64,000 nucleotides of DNA from Pseudomonadota bacterium (GTDB taxonomy: Bacteria; Pseudomonadota; Gammaproteobacteria; Burkholderiales; Burkholderiaceae_B), in the NCBI GenBank assembly GCA_023425645.1, contig JAFACG010000009.1, positions 248,001 through 312,000 on the forward strand, read 5' to 3'. Under the pieces are notes generated by a model, which ran no database searches, had not been told where the DNA came from, and saw only the letters and a list, made by a program, of their open reading frames with translations. Below are positions 20,807 through 30,258 of the stretch, piece after piece; position 1 is the stretch's first letter; each line of letters begins with the position of its first letter. A program made the position numbers and the translations under genes.

Positions 20807-23130
20807 TGCGCGCGACGCAATCCAGTGACCGCCCGCAGGATGGCCTCGGGCGTGGCTGGCGCGTTCAGCTCCGGTTCGCGGCGATAGTCGGCCACGCTGG
20901 CCACGGCGTCGCGGATGGCGTTGAACACGCTGAAGGGCAGCAGCAGGGGCGGCTCGCCCACCGCCTTGGAGCGGTGGATGGAGTCCATGGCGTTGCGGTT
21001 CTGGAACAACTGCACGCGGAAGTCCGTAGGACAGTCGCTGATGGCCGGGATCTTGTAGGTGGACGGCGCATGCGTGGTCAGCTTGCCCTGGGCGTTCCAG
21101 ACCAGTTCTTCACTGGTCAGCCAGCCCATGCCCTGGATGAAGGCGCCTTCGACCTGGCCGATGTCCAGGGCCGGATTGATGGACTGGCCCACGTCGTGCA
21201 GCACGTCGGCGCGCAGCAGGCGGGATTCGCCCGTCAGCGTGTCGATGATGACTTCGGCCACGGCCGCACCGTAGGAGAAGTAGTAGAAGGGATGGCCCTT
21301 CATGCGCTTGGAGTCCCAGTGCAGTCCGGGCGTGGCGTAGAAGCCGTCCGACCAGAGCTGGACGCGCGCCTGATAGGCTTTCTCGACCAGTTCGAAGAAG
21401 GGCAGGGTCTGCCCGGCCACATGCACCAGGCCGTTTGCCAGGCGAACCTGGTCCTGATCCACGCCGAAGGCCTGGGCGGCCACGTCCACCAGGCGCCGGC
21501 GGATCTGGGCCGCGGCGTCCTGGGCCGCCTTGCCGTTCAGGTCGGTGCCGGTGGAGGCGGCCGTGGCCGAGGTGTTGGCCACCTTGCTCGTGTCGGTGGC
21601 GGTGACGCGCACCTGGTCCAGGTTCAGTCCCAGTTCATGCGCCACGACCTGGGCCACCTTGGTATTCAAGCCCTGGCCCATTTCGGTGCCGCCGTGGTTG
21701 ACCAGCACCGTGCCGTCCCGGTAGACGTGCACCAGCGCGCCGGCCTGGTTGAAGGCGGGGACGTTGAAGGAGATGCCGAACTTGACGGGCGTGAGGGCCA
21801 GGCCCTTCTTCAGCACGGGGCTGGCGGCATTGAAGGCCTGTACCTGACGGCGGCGTTCGCGGTAGTCGCTGCTGGCCTCCAGCTCGGCCACCAGTTCATG
21901 GATCACGTTGTCTTCGACGACCTGATCGTAAGGAGTGACGTTGCGCTCGTTCTTGCCGTAGAAGTTCAGCCGGCGCACGTCCAGCGGATCCTTGCCCAGA
22001 CGGCGTGCGATGGCGTCCAGGGCGACTTCCATCATCAGCGCGCCCTGCGGGCCGCCGAAGCCGCGAAAGGCCGTGTTGGACTGGGTGTTGGTGCGGCCGC
22101 ACAGGGCGCTCATCTCCACGTCCGACAGATAGTAGGCGTTGTCGAAGTGGCAGATGGCGCGCGTGGCCACCGGGCCGGACAGGTCGGCCGAGAAGCCGGC
22201 ATTGGCGGTCATGTCCAGGCGTGCGCCCAGCAGGCGGCCCTCGTCGTCGTAGCCGATGTCGTATTCGTAGTAGAAGCCGTGGCGCTTGCCGGTGATCATG
22301 AAGTCGTCGTCGCGGTCCAGGCGCAGCTTGACCGGACGCTGCAGGCGCACCGCACAGATGCTGGACAGGCAGGCATACAGGGCCGACTGGGATTCCTTGC
22401 CGCCGAAGCCTCCGCCCATGCGCCGGCATTCCACCTGGACCTTGTGCGCGCCCACGCCCAGCGCATGGGCGATGAGCTGCTGCATCTCGGAGGGGTGCTG
22501 GGTGGAGCACCAGACGTGCACGGCGCCGTACTCTTTGGGCACGGCATAGGAGATCTGGCCTTCCAGGTAGAACTGTTCCTGACCGTTGCACTGGAACGTG
22601 CCCTTGAGGCGGTGGGGCGCGGATTGCAGCGCGCGCTCGGCATCGCCCTGGCTCAGGTGCATGGGCGGCAGCACGCCGGCCTGCGCCTGCTTGGCCTGCT
22701 GGGGCGTCAGGATGGCGGGCAGTTCTTCATACTCCACCTGGCCCAGGCGCGCGGCGCGGCGCGCCTGGTCGTGCGAGGCGGCGACCACGGCATAGATGGG
22801 CTGGCCCACGTAGTGCACCACGCCGTCGGCCAGAATGGGGTCGTCGTGGATGATGGGGCCGCAATTGTTCTCGGCCGGGATGTCCGCCACGGTCAGCACG
22901 GCGATGACGCCCGGCGCCTGGCGCACGGCGTCCAGGTTCACGTTCAGCAGTCGCGCATGGGCTTTCTGGGACAGGCCCAGGGCCACGTGCACGGTGCCCT
23001 GCAGCTCAGGGATGTCGTCCGTATAGGTGGCTGCGCCGGTCACGTGCAGGTCGGCCGACTCGTGCAGGAAAGACACGCCCACGCGCTCGGGGGCGCTGCT
23101 GTTCATCAGTTCGCTGGATTCGATTTTCAT
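20803..23130 (-). CDS. xdhB: Xanthine dehydrogenase, molybdenum-binding subunit
   Basis: Large Moco subunit of 775 residues that oxidises hypoxanthine and xanthine to urate. It begins with the usual SFLHESADLHVTGAATYTDD. Moco-binding motifs are GGFGGKESQ, FRGFGGPQG, GGTEMGQGLNTKVAQ and the catalytic-Glu region KAVGEPPLLLP. Length is typical of the proteobacterial two-subunit XDH. It overlaps both xdhA and xdhC by ATGA junctions, so the subunits should be made in step. Confidence 0.96.
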   Translation of the reverse strand: MKIESSELMNSSAPERVGVSFLHESADLHVTGAATYTDDIPELQGTVHVALGLSQKAHARLLNVNLDAVRQAPGVIAVLTVADIPAENNCGPIIHDDPILADGVVHYVGQPIYAVVAASHDQARRAARLGQVEYEELPAILTPQQAKQAQAGVLPPMHLSQGDAERALQSAPHRLKGTFQCNGQEQFYLEGQISYAVPKEYGAVHVWCSTQHPSEMQQLIAHALGVGAHKVQVECRRMGGGFGGKESQSALYACLSSICAVRLQRPVKLRLDRDDDFMITGKRHGFYYEYDIGYDDEGRLLGARLDMTANAGFSADLSGPVATRAICHFDNAYYLSDVEMSALCGRTNTQSNTAFRGFGGPQGALMMEVALDAIARRLGKDPLDVRRLNFYGKNERNVTPYDQVVEDNVIHELVAELEASSDYRERRRQVQAFNAASPVLKKGLALTPVKFGISFNVPAFNQAGALVHVYRDGTVLVNHGGTEMGQGLNTKVAQVVAHELGLNLDQVRVTATDTSKVANTSATAASTGTDLNGKAAQDAAAQIRRRLVDVAAQAFGVDQDQVRLANGLVHVAGQTLPFFELVEKAYQARVQLWSDGFYATPGLHWDSKRMKGHPFYYFSYGAAVAEVIIDTLTGESRLLRADVLHDVGQSINPALDIGQVEGAFIQGMGWLTSEELVWNAQGKLTTHAPSTYKIPAISDCPTDFRVQLFQNRNAMDSIHRSKAVGEPPLLLPFSVFNAIRDAVASVADYRREPELNAPATPEAILRAVTGLRRAQ

Positions 23131-24626
23131 GGTTGTGCCTCCAGGCTGGCCTGCGCCCGGGTGAAGACATTCAGTTGCGCCGCGCTCAGAGCGTTTTCGG
23201 GACGGGTTTCCAGGAAGAAGCGGTACAGCAGGTTGGCGGCGGCCTGGCTGCGGTACTCGCTGCTGGCGCGCATGTCGCTCAGCGGCTGGTAATCCTGTTC
23301 CAGGGCCTGCATGGCGGCCTGTACCCGGGCTTCGTCCCAGTCCTGGCCCTGCAGCGCCTGTTCGGCCAGGGCGGCCCGCTTGGGCGTGGCGGCCATGCCG
23401 CCGAAGGCGATGCGCGCACTGCGCACGCGACCGCCGTCCAGCTCGATGGCGAAGGCGGCGCAGACGGCGGAGATGTCCTGGTCAAAGCGCTTGGACAGCT
23501 TGTAGGTGCGGAACTGCCAGCCGGACTTGTCGCGCGGCACCAGCAGGCCCTGCACGAATTCGCCCGGTTCCATGGCGGTCTTCTGGTAGGCCAGATACAG
23601 ATCTTCCAGCGGCAGCATGCGCACCCGCTCGCCCTTGCGCAGCACCACGCGGGTGCGCAGCGCGATCAGGGCGGGCATGGAGTCGCCGATGGGCGATCCG
23701 TTGGCCACGTTGCCGCCCAGGGTGCCCGCATTGCGGATGGGGAAGGAGGCAAAGCGCTGGCGCAGCTCGGTCAGTTCGGGATGGTCCTTGACCAGGGCGT
23801 CGAAAGCGTCGTTCAGCAGCACGCCGGCGCCGATGTACAGGTCATTGTCGGCGGTGGGCGCCAGTTCGCGCAGCTCGGCCACGCGTCCGATGTAGATCAG
23901 GTGGGGCAGGTCGCGGAACTGCTTGGTGACCCACAGGCCTATGTCGGTGCTGCCGGCCAGGATGCGCGCTTCGGGGTATTGCTCGCGCAGCCGCGCAAGT
24001 TCATCCAGGGTGCGCGGCGCATGGAAGGTCTGGCCCTGGTACTGGTAGGCCAGCATGCCGTCGGACTGGATGGCCTGCAGCTGCTTCTCCACGGCGGCGC
24101 GGTCGAATTGCGCGGCCGGGTAGCGGTGCATGGCCTGGGCGGCGTCGATGATGGGGCGGTAGCCGGTGCAGCGGCACAGATTGCCCGAGAGCACGTCGTC
24201 GATCTGTTCGCGCGAGGGCGGGGGGGCGTCATGCGGGTGCGACAGGTACAGGCCCCACAGGGACATGATGAAGCCGGGCGTGCAAAAGCCGCACTGGGCC
24301 CCGTGCAGGTCCACCATGGCCTGTTGCACCGGATGCAGGCTGCCGTCGTCCTGGCGCAGGTCTTCCACGGTGTACAGCACCTTGCCGTCCAGGGTGGGCA
24401 GCAACTGGATACAGGCGTTCACGGCGCGCAGCTGCAGGCGGCCGTCGCCGCCCAGTTCGCCGACCATGACCGTGCAGGCGCCGCAGTCGCCTTCAGCGCA
24501 TCCTTCCTTGGTGCCGGTGCAGTGCAGGTCCTCGCGTATATACTGTAAAACGGTTCGCGTCGCGGGGGCCTGGGTCACTTCCTGCACCTGACCGCGATAA
24601 ATAAAACGAATGGGTCTTGTCTCCAT
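23127..24626 (-). CDS. xdhA: Xanthine dehydrogenase, iron-sulfur/FAD subunit
   Basis: Small subunit of 499 residues carrying the electron-transfer centres. The first [2Fe-2S] domain has CTGTKEGCAEGDCGACTV (C43, C48 and C51 plus C72); the second has CGFCTPGF (C112, C115) and CRCTGYRP (C151, C153). The FAD domain shows ILAGSTDIGLWVTKQ and NAGTLGGNVANGSPIGD, and ends in the CO-dehydrogenase flavoprotein C-terminal domain. It is first in the operon xdhA-xdhB-xdhC-guaD, divergent from a LysR gene that probably controls it. Confidence 0.96.
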   Translation of the reverse strand: METRPIRFIYRGQVQEVTQAPATRTVLQYIREDLHCTGTKEGCAEGDCGACTVMVGELGGDGRLQLRAVNACIQLLPTLDGKVLYTVEDLRQDDGSLHPVQQAMVDLHGAQCGFCTPGFIMSLWGLYLSHPHDAPPPSREQIDDVLSGNLCRCTGYRPIIDAAQAMHRYPAAQFDRAAVEKQLQAIQSDGMLAYQYQGQTFHAPRTLDELARLREQYPEARILAGSTDIGLWVTKQFRDLPHLIYIGRVAELRELAPTADNDLYIGAGVLLNDAFDALVKDHPELTELRQRFASFPIRNAGTLGGNVANGSPIGDSMPALIALRTRVVLRKGERVRMLPLEDLYLAYQKTAMEPGEFVQGLLVPRDKSGWQFRTYKLSKRFDQDISAVCAAFAIELDGGRVRSARIAFGGMAATPKRAALAEQALQGQDWDEARVQAAMQALEQDYQPLSDMRASSEYRSQAAANLLYRFFLETRPENALSAAQLNVFTRAQASLEAQP

Positions 24627-24766
24627 GGTCTCACTCGGCTGGTTTCTTACCTGCCCAAGATAGCATTAGCCCTGGGCTCGGACATTTGCTTGGGATGATG
24701 TTCACTATTTTTGCCCATGCCTGTCCAGTCGCATCTACCATGACGGCGGAGGACACTACATACGCC

Positions 24767-25726
24767 ATGCCAAAACTACGAGAACAATTGGATATTCATC
24801 TACTCAAGGTCTTGCAGTCGCTGCTCAAGGAACACAGCGTTTCGCGCACCGCCATCCGCCTGGGCATGTCCCAGCCGGCCGTGAGCAACGCCTTGCGGCG
24901 GCTGCGGGAAATCACGGGCGACGCCATACTGCTGCGCGGCAAGAAAGGCATGGTGCCCACCGAGCGCGGCCAGGAGCTGCTGCGCAACGCCACCGAGGCC
25001 CTGCAGGCCATCGAGCGCATCTCCACCGCCGCCGAGCCGCATGACCCGGCGCTGTCCACGCGCGTGTTCAATCTGGGGGCGCCGGACTACCTGGACGGCT
25101 CCTTCATTCCCGACATCGCCGAGCGCGTGCGCCGCCAGGCGCCGCAGGCCCGGCTGGTGGTGCACCCCATCAGCCCGGACCTGGACTACGTGCAGGCCCT
25201 GGAGGAAGGAGAACTGGACGTGGTCATCGGCAACTGGCTGGAGCCGCCCGAGAAGCTGCATCTGTCGCGCCTGTTCGACGACGAAGTGGTGTGCATGCTC
25301 GGTCGCCAGCATCCGCTGGCCCAGCGCGGGCTTTCCCTGCAGCACTACCTGGAGATGCCCCACCTGGCGCCGTCCGTGCACGTGTCCGAGAAGCAGGGGT
25401 TCATCGACGGCTGCCTGGCCGAGCAGGGCATCAGCCGCGTGGTGCAGATGGTGGTGCCGTACTTCGGCCTGGTGCCGGGCATACTGTGCCGCACCGACAT
25501 GGTTTTCACCACCAACCGGCAATTCGCGGAGTATTATGCGCGTCTGCTGCCCATCGCCGTGCTGCCCTGTCCGGTGAGCTTCCCGGCCATGCGTTTCTAC
25601 CAGCTCTGGCATCCGCGCACGCATCATGCCGCCGAACTGCTCTGGTTCCGGCGCTGCATCGCGGAGGCCGCCAACCGGCTGGGCGGGACATTGATTCCGA
25701 ACGGCGCGGGAGAGCTGACGAAATGA
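24767..25726 (+). CDS. LysR-family transcriptional regulator, probable xdh regulator
   Basis: Regulator of 319 residues. The N-terminal winged helix-turn-helix has VSRTAIRLGMSQPAVSNALRRLR; the remainder is a two-lobed substrate-binding domain. It is transcribed divergently from xdhA with a 140-base gap, the usual arrangement for a regulator of the neighbouring operon; a purine ligand is an inference. The start MPKLREQLDIHLL fits the family; an ATG nine codons upstream also exists. The stop overlaps the pxpA start (ATGA), so regulator and 5-oxoprolinase subunit are co-translated. Confidence 0.88.
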   Translation: MPKLREQLDIHLLKVLQSLLKEHSVSRTAIRLGMSQPAVSNALRRLREITGDAILLRGKKGMVPTERGQELLRNATEALQAIERISTAAEPHDPALSTRVFNLGAPDYLDGSFIPDIAERVRRQAPQARLVVHPISPDLDYVQALEEGELDVVIGNWLEPPEKLHLSRLFDDEVVCMLGRQHPLAQRGLSLQHYLEMPHLAPSVHVSEKQGFIDGCLAEQGISRVVQMVVPYFGLVPGILCRTDMVFTTNRQFAEYYARLLPIAVLPCPVSFPAMRFYQLWHPRTHHAAELLWFRRCIAEAANRLGGTLIPNGAGELTK

Positions 25727-26481
25727 AACACTACATCGATCTGAATTGCGACATGGGCGAGAGCTTCGGCGCCTGGACCATGGGGCATGACCAGGACGTC
25801 ATGCCCTGGGTGTCGTCCGTGAACATCGCCTGCGGCTTTCATGCCGGCGATCCGGCCACCATGCGCCGCACCGTGGCGCTGGCGCTGGAGCACGGCGTGC
25901 GCGTGGGCGCCCACCCGGGCTTGCCCGACTTGGCCGGCTTCGGCCGCCGGGTCATGGCCGTGACGCCGCAGGATGCCTACGACCTGGTCGTGGTGCAGGT
26001 GGGGGCGCTGGCCGCCGTGGCGCGTTCGCAGGGCGGCTCCCTGCATCATGTAAAGGCGCACGGCGCCCTGTACAACATGGCGGCGCGCGATCCCGCCCTG
26101 GCGCAGGCGGTCGCCCGCGCCGTGGCGGACGTGGACCCCGGCCTGGTGCTCTATGCGCTGGCCGGCAGCGTGCAGGTGCAGGCGGGCCTGGACGCCGGCC
26201 TGGCCGTGGCTCAGGAAGTGTTCGCCGACCGCAGCTACCAGCCCGACGGCAGCCTCACGCCGCGCCAGCAGCCGGGCGCCATGATCACCGATGCGGAGCA
26301 GTCCGTGCGGCAGGTGCTGCAGATGGTGGAACAGGGCCAGGTCACCTGCCTGTCGGGCGAGCTCGTCGAGCTCAAGGCCGATACCCTGTGCCTGCATGGC
26401 GACCAGCCGGATGCGGCCGATTTCGCGCGCCGCCTGCATGCCGCCTTCCAGGAGCGCGGCATAGGCGTGCAGGCGGTCTGA
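25723..26481 (+). CDS. pxpA: 5-oxoprolinase subunit PxpA (LamB/YcsF family)
   Basis: Protein of 252 residues of the LamB/YcsF family, which with PxpB and PxpC forms the bacterial ATP-dependent 5-oxoprolinase that opens pyroglutamate to glutamate. Family signatures are MKHYIDLNCDMGESFG at the start, SVNIACGFHAGDP, VGAHPGLPDLAGFGRR and HHVKAHGALYN. Length is standard. It overlaps the LysR gene upstream. No pxpB or pxpC gene lies in the window, which is unusual because the three are normally clustered. Confidence 0.92.
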   Translation: MKHYIDLNCDMGESFGAWTMGHDQDVMPWVSSVNIACGFHAGDPATMRRTVALALEHGVRVGAHPGLPDLAGFGRRVMAVTPQDAYDLVVVQVGALAAVARSQGGSLHHVKAHGALYNMAARDPALAQAVARAVADVDPGLVLYALAGSVQVQAGLDAGLAVAQEVFADRSYQPDGSLTPRQQPGAMITDAEQSVRQVLQMVEQGQVTCLSGELVELKADTLCLHGDQPDAADFARRLHAAFQERGIGVQAV

Positions 26482-26670
26482 TCAGTCCTTGTGCTCGGGC
26501 AGGTTCTTGCGCGCGGTGTCGGTGCTGGCCAGTTCCTCCAGCTCTTTTTCGGTCATGCTGTCGTACATCTCGCGGGCGGCGCCCTTCAGGCTGGATGGGC
26601 TGGTCTCGCCGCGCTTGGCCGCCAAGGCTGCGCCGGCGGCCTTCTGCTGGGCTTGGGATTGGGCGGGCAT
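26482..26670 (-). CDS. DUF3008 family small protein
   Basis: Protein of 62 residues, hydrophilic, with the family pattern MPAQSQAQQKAAGAALAAKR and YDSMTEKELEELAST. DUF3008 proteins are widespread, small and of unknown function. I set the start at the ATG at 26670 (internal MPAQ) because it matches the family N-terminus and follows GGAGGACGCTC; the upstream in-frame extension is Cys-rich and atypical. The stop meets that of pxpA tail to tail. Confidence 0.8.
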   Translation of the reverse strand: MPAQSQAQQKAAGAALAAKRGETSPSSLKGAAREMYDSMTEKELEELASTDTARKNLPEHKD

Positions 26671-26791
26671 GAGCGTCCTCCTTGTCGAACAGTTCAGGCA
26701 GTGTGGACAGCATGCCAAGAAGCGCCGCGCCGCGGGCAAGCAATTGTGAGCGTTGTTTGCCGTGTTTGGCCCTGTTCGCGCAGGGCCAGGA

Positions 26792-27994
26792 TCAGGCCGG
26801 CTTGCGTTTTTGAATCAAGTAGATGGCCATGCCGAACACCAGGCCCCAGAAGGCGCTGCCTATGTTCAGCAGGCTCATGCCCGAGGCCGTCGTCAGGAAA
26901 GTGACCAGGGCGGCATCGCGCGTATCGGGCGCCTCCAGCGCCATATGGATGCTGTTGCCTATGGTGCCCAGCAGCGCCAGGCCGGCGATGGCCGCGATCA
27001 GTTCTGTCGGAAAGGCGGCGAACAGGCTGACCACCGTGGCCCCGAAGATTCCCCCCGCAAAATAGAAGAGCCCGGCCCAGACGCTGGCCCGGTAGCGCTG
27101 GCGCGGATCGGGGTCCACCTCGGGGGTCATGCACAGGGCCGCGCTGATGGCCGCCAGATTGTAGGCGTAGCCGCCGAAGGGCCCCAGGATCAGGCCCATG
27201 ATGCCGGTCCAGCTGATGACGGTGGAGTTGGGCGCGTCATAGTTGTGCGCCTTGAGCACGGCCACGCCGGGCACGTTCTGCGAGCTCATGGTGACGATGA
27301 AGAAGGGGATGCCCACGCCCAGCAGCGCGGTCCAGGAGAATTCGGGCCAGGTGAACACGGGCGTGGCCGGCGTCCAGCTCAGCACCTCCACCTTCAGCAG
27401 CCCTTGCAGGGCGGCGATCAGCACCCCGCACAGCAGAGCCAGGGGAACCGCATAGCGGGCGAACCACTGGCGAGCCAACAGGAACATGGCGAACATGGCG
27501 ATGCACATCAGCCATTGGGTCTGCATGGCGCCGAACAGGTCCAGGCCGAAGCGCAGCAGGATGCCGCCCAGCATGGCGCCCGCTATGCTGCGCGGCATGT
27601 ACTGCATCAGTTTCTGGAAACTGCCGGTCAGGCCGCACAGCGTGGTCAGCAGCGAGGAGAACAGGAATATGCCGATGGCCTGCGACATGGGCAGGCCGAC
27701 CAGCCCGGTGGCCAGCAGGGCGGCGCCGGGCGTGGACCAGGCCGTCAGGATGGGGATCTTGTAGCGCAGCGACAGGCCGCAGGACAGAAAGCCCAGGCCT
27801 ATGCCGATGGCCCACATCCAGGAGCCCAGCTCCTCGGTGCTGGCGCCGGCGGCCTGGGCGGCCTGGAACACGATGGCGGCCGAGCTGGTGTAGCCGACCA
27901 GCACGGCGATCAGGCCGGCGGACATGTGGGAGATCTGGAACCAGCTCAGCAGGCGGTGCAGGGGGGGCAGGCTGGAGGAGGGGGTGGAGGACAT
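26792..27994 (-). CDS. benE: BenE-family benzoate/H+ symporter
   Basis: Inner-membrane transporter of 400 residues with about 12 hydrophobic segments. It matches the BenE family (VGYTSSAAIVFQAA, TAWSTPGAALLATG, MPRSIAGAMLGGILLRFG, VTMSSQNVPGVAVLK, FGGYAYNLAAISAALC). BenE proteins import benzoate or related aromatic acids with protons. No benABC genes are present, so the substrate is uncertain. It starts 13 bases after the AraC gene on the same strand, which probably forms a two-gene operon with it. Confidence 0.9.
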   Translation of the reverse strand: MSSTPSSSLPPLHRLLSWFQISHMSAGLIAVLVGYTSSAAIVFQAAQAAGASTEELGSWMWAIGIGLGFLSCGLSLRYKIPILTAWSTPGAALLATGLVGLPMSQAIGIFLFSSLLTTLCGLTGSFQKLMQYMPRSIAGAMLGGILLRFGLDLFGAMQTQWLMCIAMFAMFLLARQWFARYAVPLALLCGVLIAALQGLLKVEVLSWTPATPVFTWPEFSWTALLGVGIPFFIVTMSSQNVPGVAVLKAHNYDAPNSTVISWTGIMGLILGPFGGYAYNLAAISAALCMTPEVDPDPRQRYRASVWAGLFYFAGGIFGATVVSLFAAFPTELIAAIAGLALLGTIGNSIHMALEAPDTRDAALVTFLTTASGMSLLNIGSAFWGLVFGMAIYLIQKRKPA

Positions 27995-28007
27995 GGAGGC
28001 GTGGATC

Positions 28008-28790
28008 TCAATGGTGGGTGTGCTGGCGCGACTGCGTCTGGTTCAGATACCGGCTGGGGGTCTCGCCGAGAATGGACTTGAATACGGTGATGAAGGCGCT
28101 GGTGGATTCGTAGCCCAGCTCCTGCGCCGTGCTCTTGACCGGCATGCCCGACGTCAGCTTCTGCAGCGCCAGCATCATCATCAGCTGATGGCGCCAGCGC
28201 CCGAACGTCATTCCCGTGTGTTTTAGCATATGTCGCGCCAGGGTGCGCTCGCTCATGGCCACGCGGCTGGCCCATTGCGCCATGCTGACGCGCTCGCCCG
28301 GCGCGCGCAGGATGTGGCGCGCGATGTCCTGCAGGGTGCGGTCCTCGGGCAGCGGCACATGCAGCTGACGGGTCGGCATCTCGCTCAGGGTCTCCAGCAG
28401 GACCTGGACCAGGCGATGCGTGGCGCTGTCGGGGCCGTATTCGCGCGGCCGCTCGCTCAGGTGCATGATCATCTCGCGCAGCATGGGGCTGATCTCCAGC
28501 GTGCAGCAATGGTCCGGCAGCCTGCCGGCTCCGGGCTCGATGAACAGGAAGTGGATCAGGGCGTTGGCCGCCGCATGGTTGCAGTGCCGTATGCCGCCCG
28601 GCACCCAGACGGCGCAGCCCGGCGGCACCATCCAGTAGCCTTCGTCGGCCTGGAAGGTGACGGCGCCGTGCTGGGTCATGATGAGCTGGCCCTTGCGGTG
28701 CACGTGCAGCGGCACTTCCTTGGGGCAGCCGCCGATGGCCACCTTGACGCTGAATGCGGGGCAGGCGTAGGAATCGGGATCAAAGCTCAT
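28008..28790 (-). CDS. AraC-family transcriptional regulator with N-terminal cupin
   Basis: Regulator of 260 residues. An N-terminal cupin-like sensing domain (HVHRKGQLIMTQHGAVTF, VPPGCAVWVPGGIRH) precedes a C-terminal double helix-turn-helix (ASRVAMSERTLARHMLKHTG; KSTAQELGYESTSAFITVFK). Directly upstream of benE in the same direction and divergent from an MFS exporter gene across about 100 bases, so it could regulate either. The divergent gap contains GCGTACGACGTAATCACG, a loose dyad that might be an operator. Confidence 0.88.
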   Translation of the reverse strand: MSFDPDSYACPAFSVKVAIGGCPKEVPLHVHRKGQLIMTQHGAVTFQADEGYWMVPPGCAVWVPGGIRHCNHAAANALIHFLFIEPGAGRLPDHCCTLEISPMLREMIMHLSERPREYGPDSATHRLVQVLLETLSEMPTRQLHVPLPEDRTLQDIARHILRAPGERVSMAQWASRVAMSERTLARHMLKHTGMTFGRWRHQLMMMLALQKLTSGMPVKSTAQELGYESTSAFITVFKSILGETPSRYLNQTQSRQHTHH

Positions 28791-28892
28791 GCGATTGTCT
28801 GTTTTGAGATATGAATTGTCATGATATCGTGATTACGTCGTACGCAAAACAAGATAGAGTGTAGGCTCTCAAAAAAACTTCCGCTGTATTTC

Positions 28893-30092
28893 ATGTCCCG
28901 CTTTGCTTTTCCCTTTCCGTCCCGTCCCATGCTGGTATTGCTCGGCGTCCTGCTGATCGCCGCCAACCTGCGCGCCCCGGTGACCGGGATCGCCCCCTTG
29001 CTGGAGCTTATCCAGAGCGACCTGGCGCTGTCCTCCACGGCGGCCGGGCTGCTGACGGCCATGCCGCTGTTCATCTTCGCCGTGGTCTCGCTGCTGGCCG
29101 CCTCGCTGGCGCGCGCGCTGGGCCTGTTCCGCTCCCTGTTCCTGGCCGCCGCCCTGATCCTGGCCGGGGTGGCGATCCGGGTGCTGGGCGGGACCATCGC
29201 GCTGTTCATGGGCATGGCTCTGCTGGCCGTGGGCATCGCCATCGCCAATGTGCTGCTGCCGTCCCTGGTCAAGCAGCAGTTTCCGCAGCGCATCGCTTTC
29301 GTCACCTCGCTGTACGTGCTGGTGATGGGGGTGGTCGCCGCCTTCAATTCCGCCGTGGCCGTGCCTCTGGCCGATCTGGCCGGGCAGAGCTGGCGCTGGT
29401 CCTCCTCGGCCATCGGCCTGGTCGCCCTGGCCAGCGTGCTGGTCTGGTTCACCCAGCTGGGAGCGGATCGCAGCGCCGGCCAGGCCGCCGGGGCTGCCGG
29501 CAAGGCCGCAGCCTCGGTATGGCGCCTGCCGCTTGCCTGGTACATCACCTTGTACATGGGCCTGAATTCCGTGGCGTACTACATGATTGCCACCTGGCTG
29601 CCCGCCATGCTGGTGAGCCATGGGTTCGATGCGGATCGCGCCGGCCAGATCCACGGGCTGATGCAGTTGTGCTCGGCGGTGCCCGGCCTGGTGCTGCTGC
29701 CCTTGCTGAACCGCCTGAAGGACCAGCGGCCCGTGGCATTTGCGGGCGCGGCCCTGCAGACGCTGACCATGGTGGGATTCTTGATCCTGCCGTCCTGGTC
29801 CCTGCTGTGGTCGCTGCTGTTCGGCTTTGGCAGCGGCAGCGTCTTCATCGTGGCGCTGTCGCTGATCGGCCTGCGTTCCACCTCAACCTCCCAGGCGGCC
29901 TCGCTGTCGGGCATGGCGCAGTGCGTGGGCTACCTGCTGGCGGCCTGCGGGCCGCCGGCCATAGGCGGGCTGCACGACCTGTTCGGCAATTGGGGCTGGG
30001 CGCTGGGATTGTGCCTGCTCGTGACGCTGGGCATGGTGTGCGCCGGCGTGCTGGCCGCGCGGCCGGCGCCGGTCCAGAAAAAGAGCGTCTGA
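28893..30092 (+). CDS. MFS transporter, CynX/NimT family
   Basis: Twelve-segment major-facilitator protein of 399 residues, beginning with the family pattern LLIAANLRAPVTGIAPLL, which marks the cyanate/2-nitroimidazole (CynX/NimT) group. A long loop near the middle (SAGQAAGAAGKAAAS) separates the two six-helix halves. Substrates of most members are unknown. It is divergent from the AraC gene. The start has no strong ribosome site but gives a normal N-terminus. Repeat copy B lies after its stop. Confidence 0.85.
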   Translation: MSRFAFPFPSRPMLVLLGVLLIAANLRAPVTGIAPLLELIQSDLALSSTAAGLLTAMPLFIFAVVSLLAASLARALGLFRSLFLAAALILAGVAIRVLGGTIALFMGMALLAVGIAIANVLLPSLVKQQFPQRIAFVTSLYVLVMGVVAAFNSAVAVPLADLAGQSWRWSSSAIGLVALASVLVWFTQLGADRSAGQAAGAAGKAAASVWRLPLAWYITLYMGLNSVAYYMIATWLPAMLVSHGFDADRAGQIHGLMQLCSAVPGLVLLPLLNRLKDQRPVAFAGAALQTLTMVGFLILPSWSLLWSLLFGFGSGSVFIVALSLIGLRSTSTSQAASLSGMAQCVGYLLAACGPPAIGGLHDLFGNWGWALGLCLLVTLGMVCAGVLAARPAPVQKKSV

Positions 30093-30148
30093 TTTCCCGT
30101 CTTCGCGCCAGCCTCGCCGCTCACGACCAGCGCAAGCAAGGCAGAGGC

Positions 30149-30217
30149 GATGCGGCGCTGCGGACGCCCCCGCATTGTCGACAGAAGCCCCGGCCGACAG
30201 GCCGGAGTGCTTCACGA
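30149..30217 (+). repeat. Dispersed intergenic palindromic repeat, copy B
   Basis: Contains GATGCGGCGCTGCGGACGCC, CGCATTGTCG and a hairpin where GAAGCCCCGGCC (30184-30195) pairs imperfectly with GGCCGGAGTGCTTC (30200-30213), then ACG. The core begins 57 bases after the MFS stop. It aligns with copies A, C and D. Confidence 0.7.
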
Positions 30218-30258
30218 CGTGACTGACGTTCGGGTGGCGAGCAAGGCGGCTCAGGCCC

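Noticed and set aside
20806..23292. 828-codon plus-strand frame opposite xdhB
   Set aside because: Antisense shadow of a complete molybdenum subunit with all motifs; no ribosome site and no recognisable domain.
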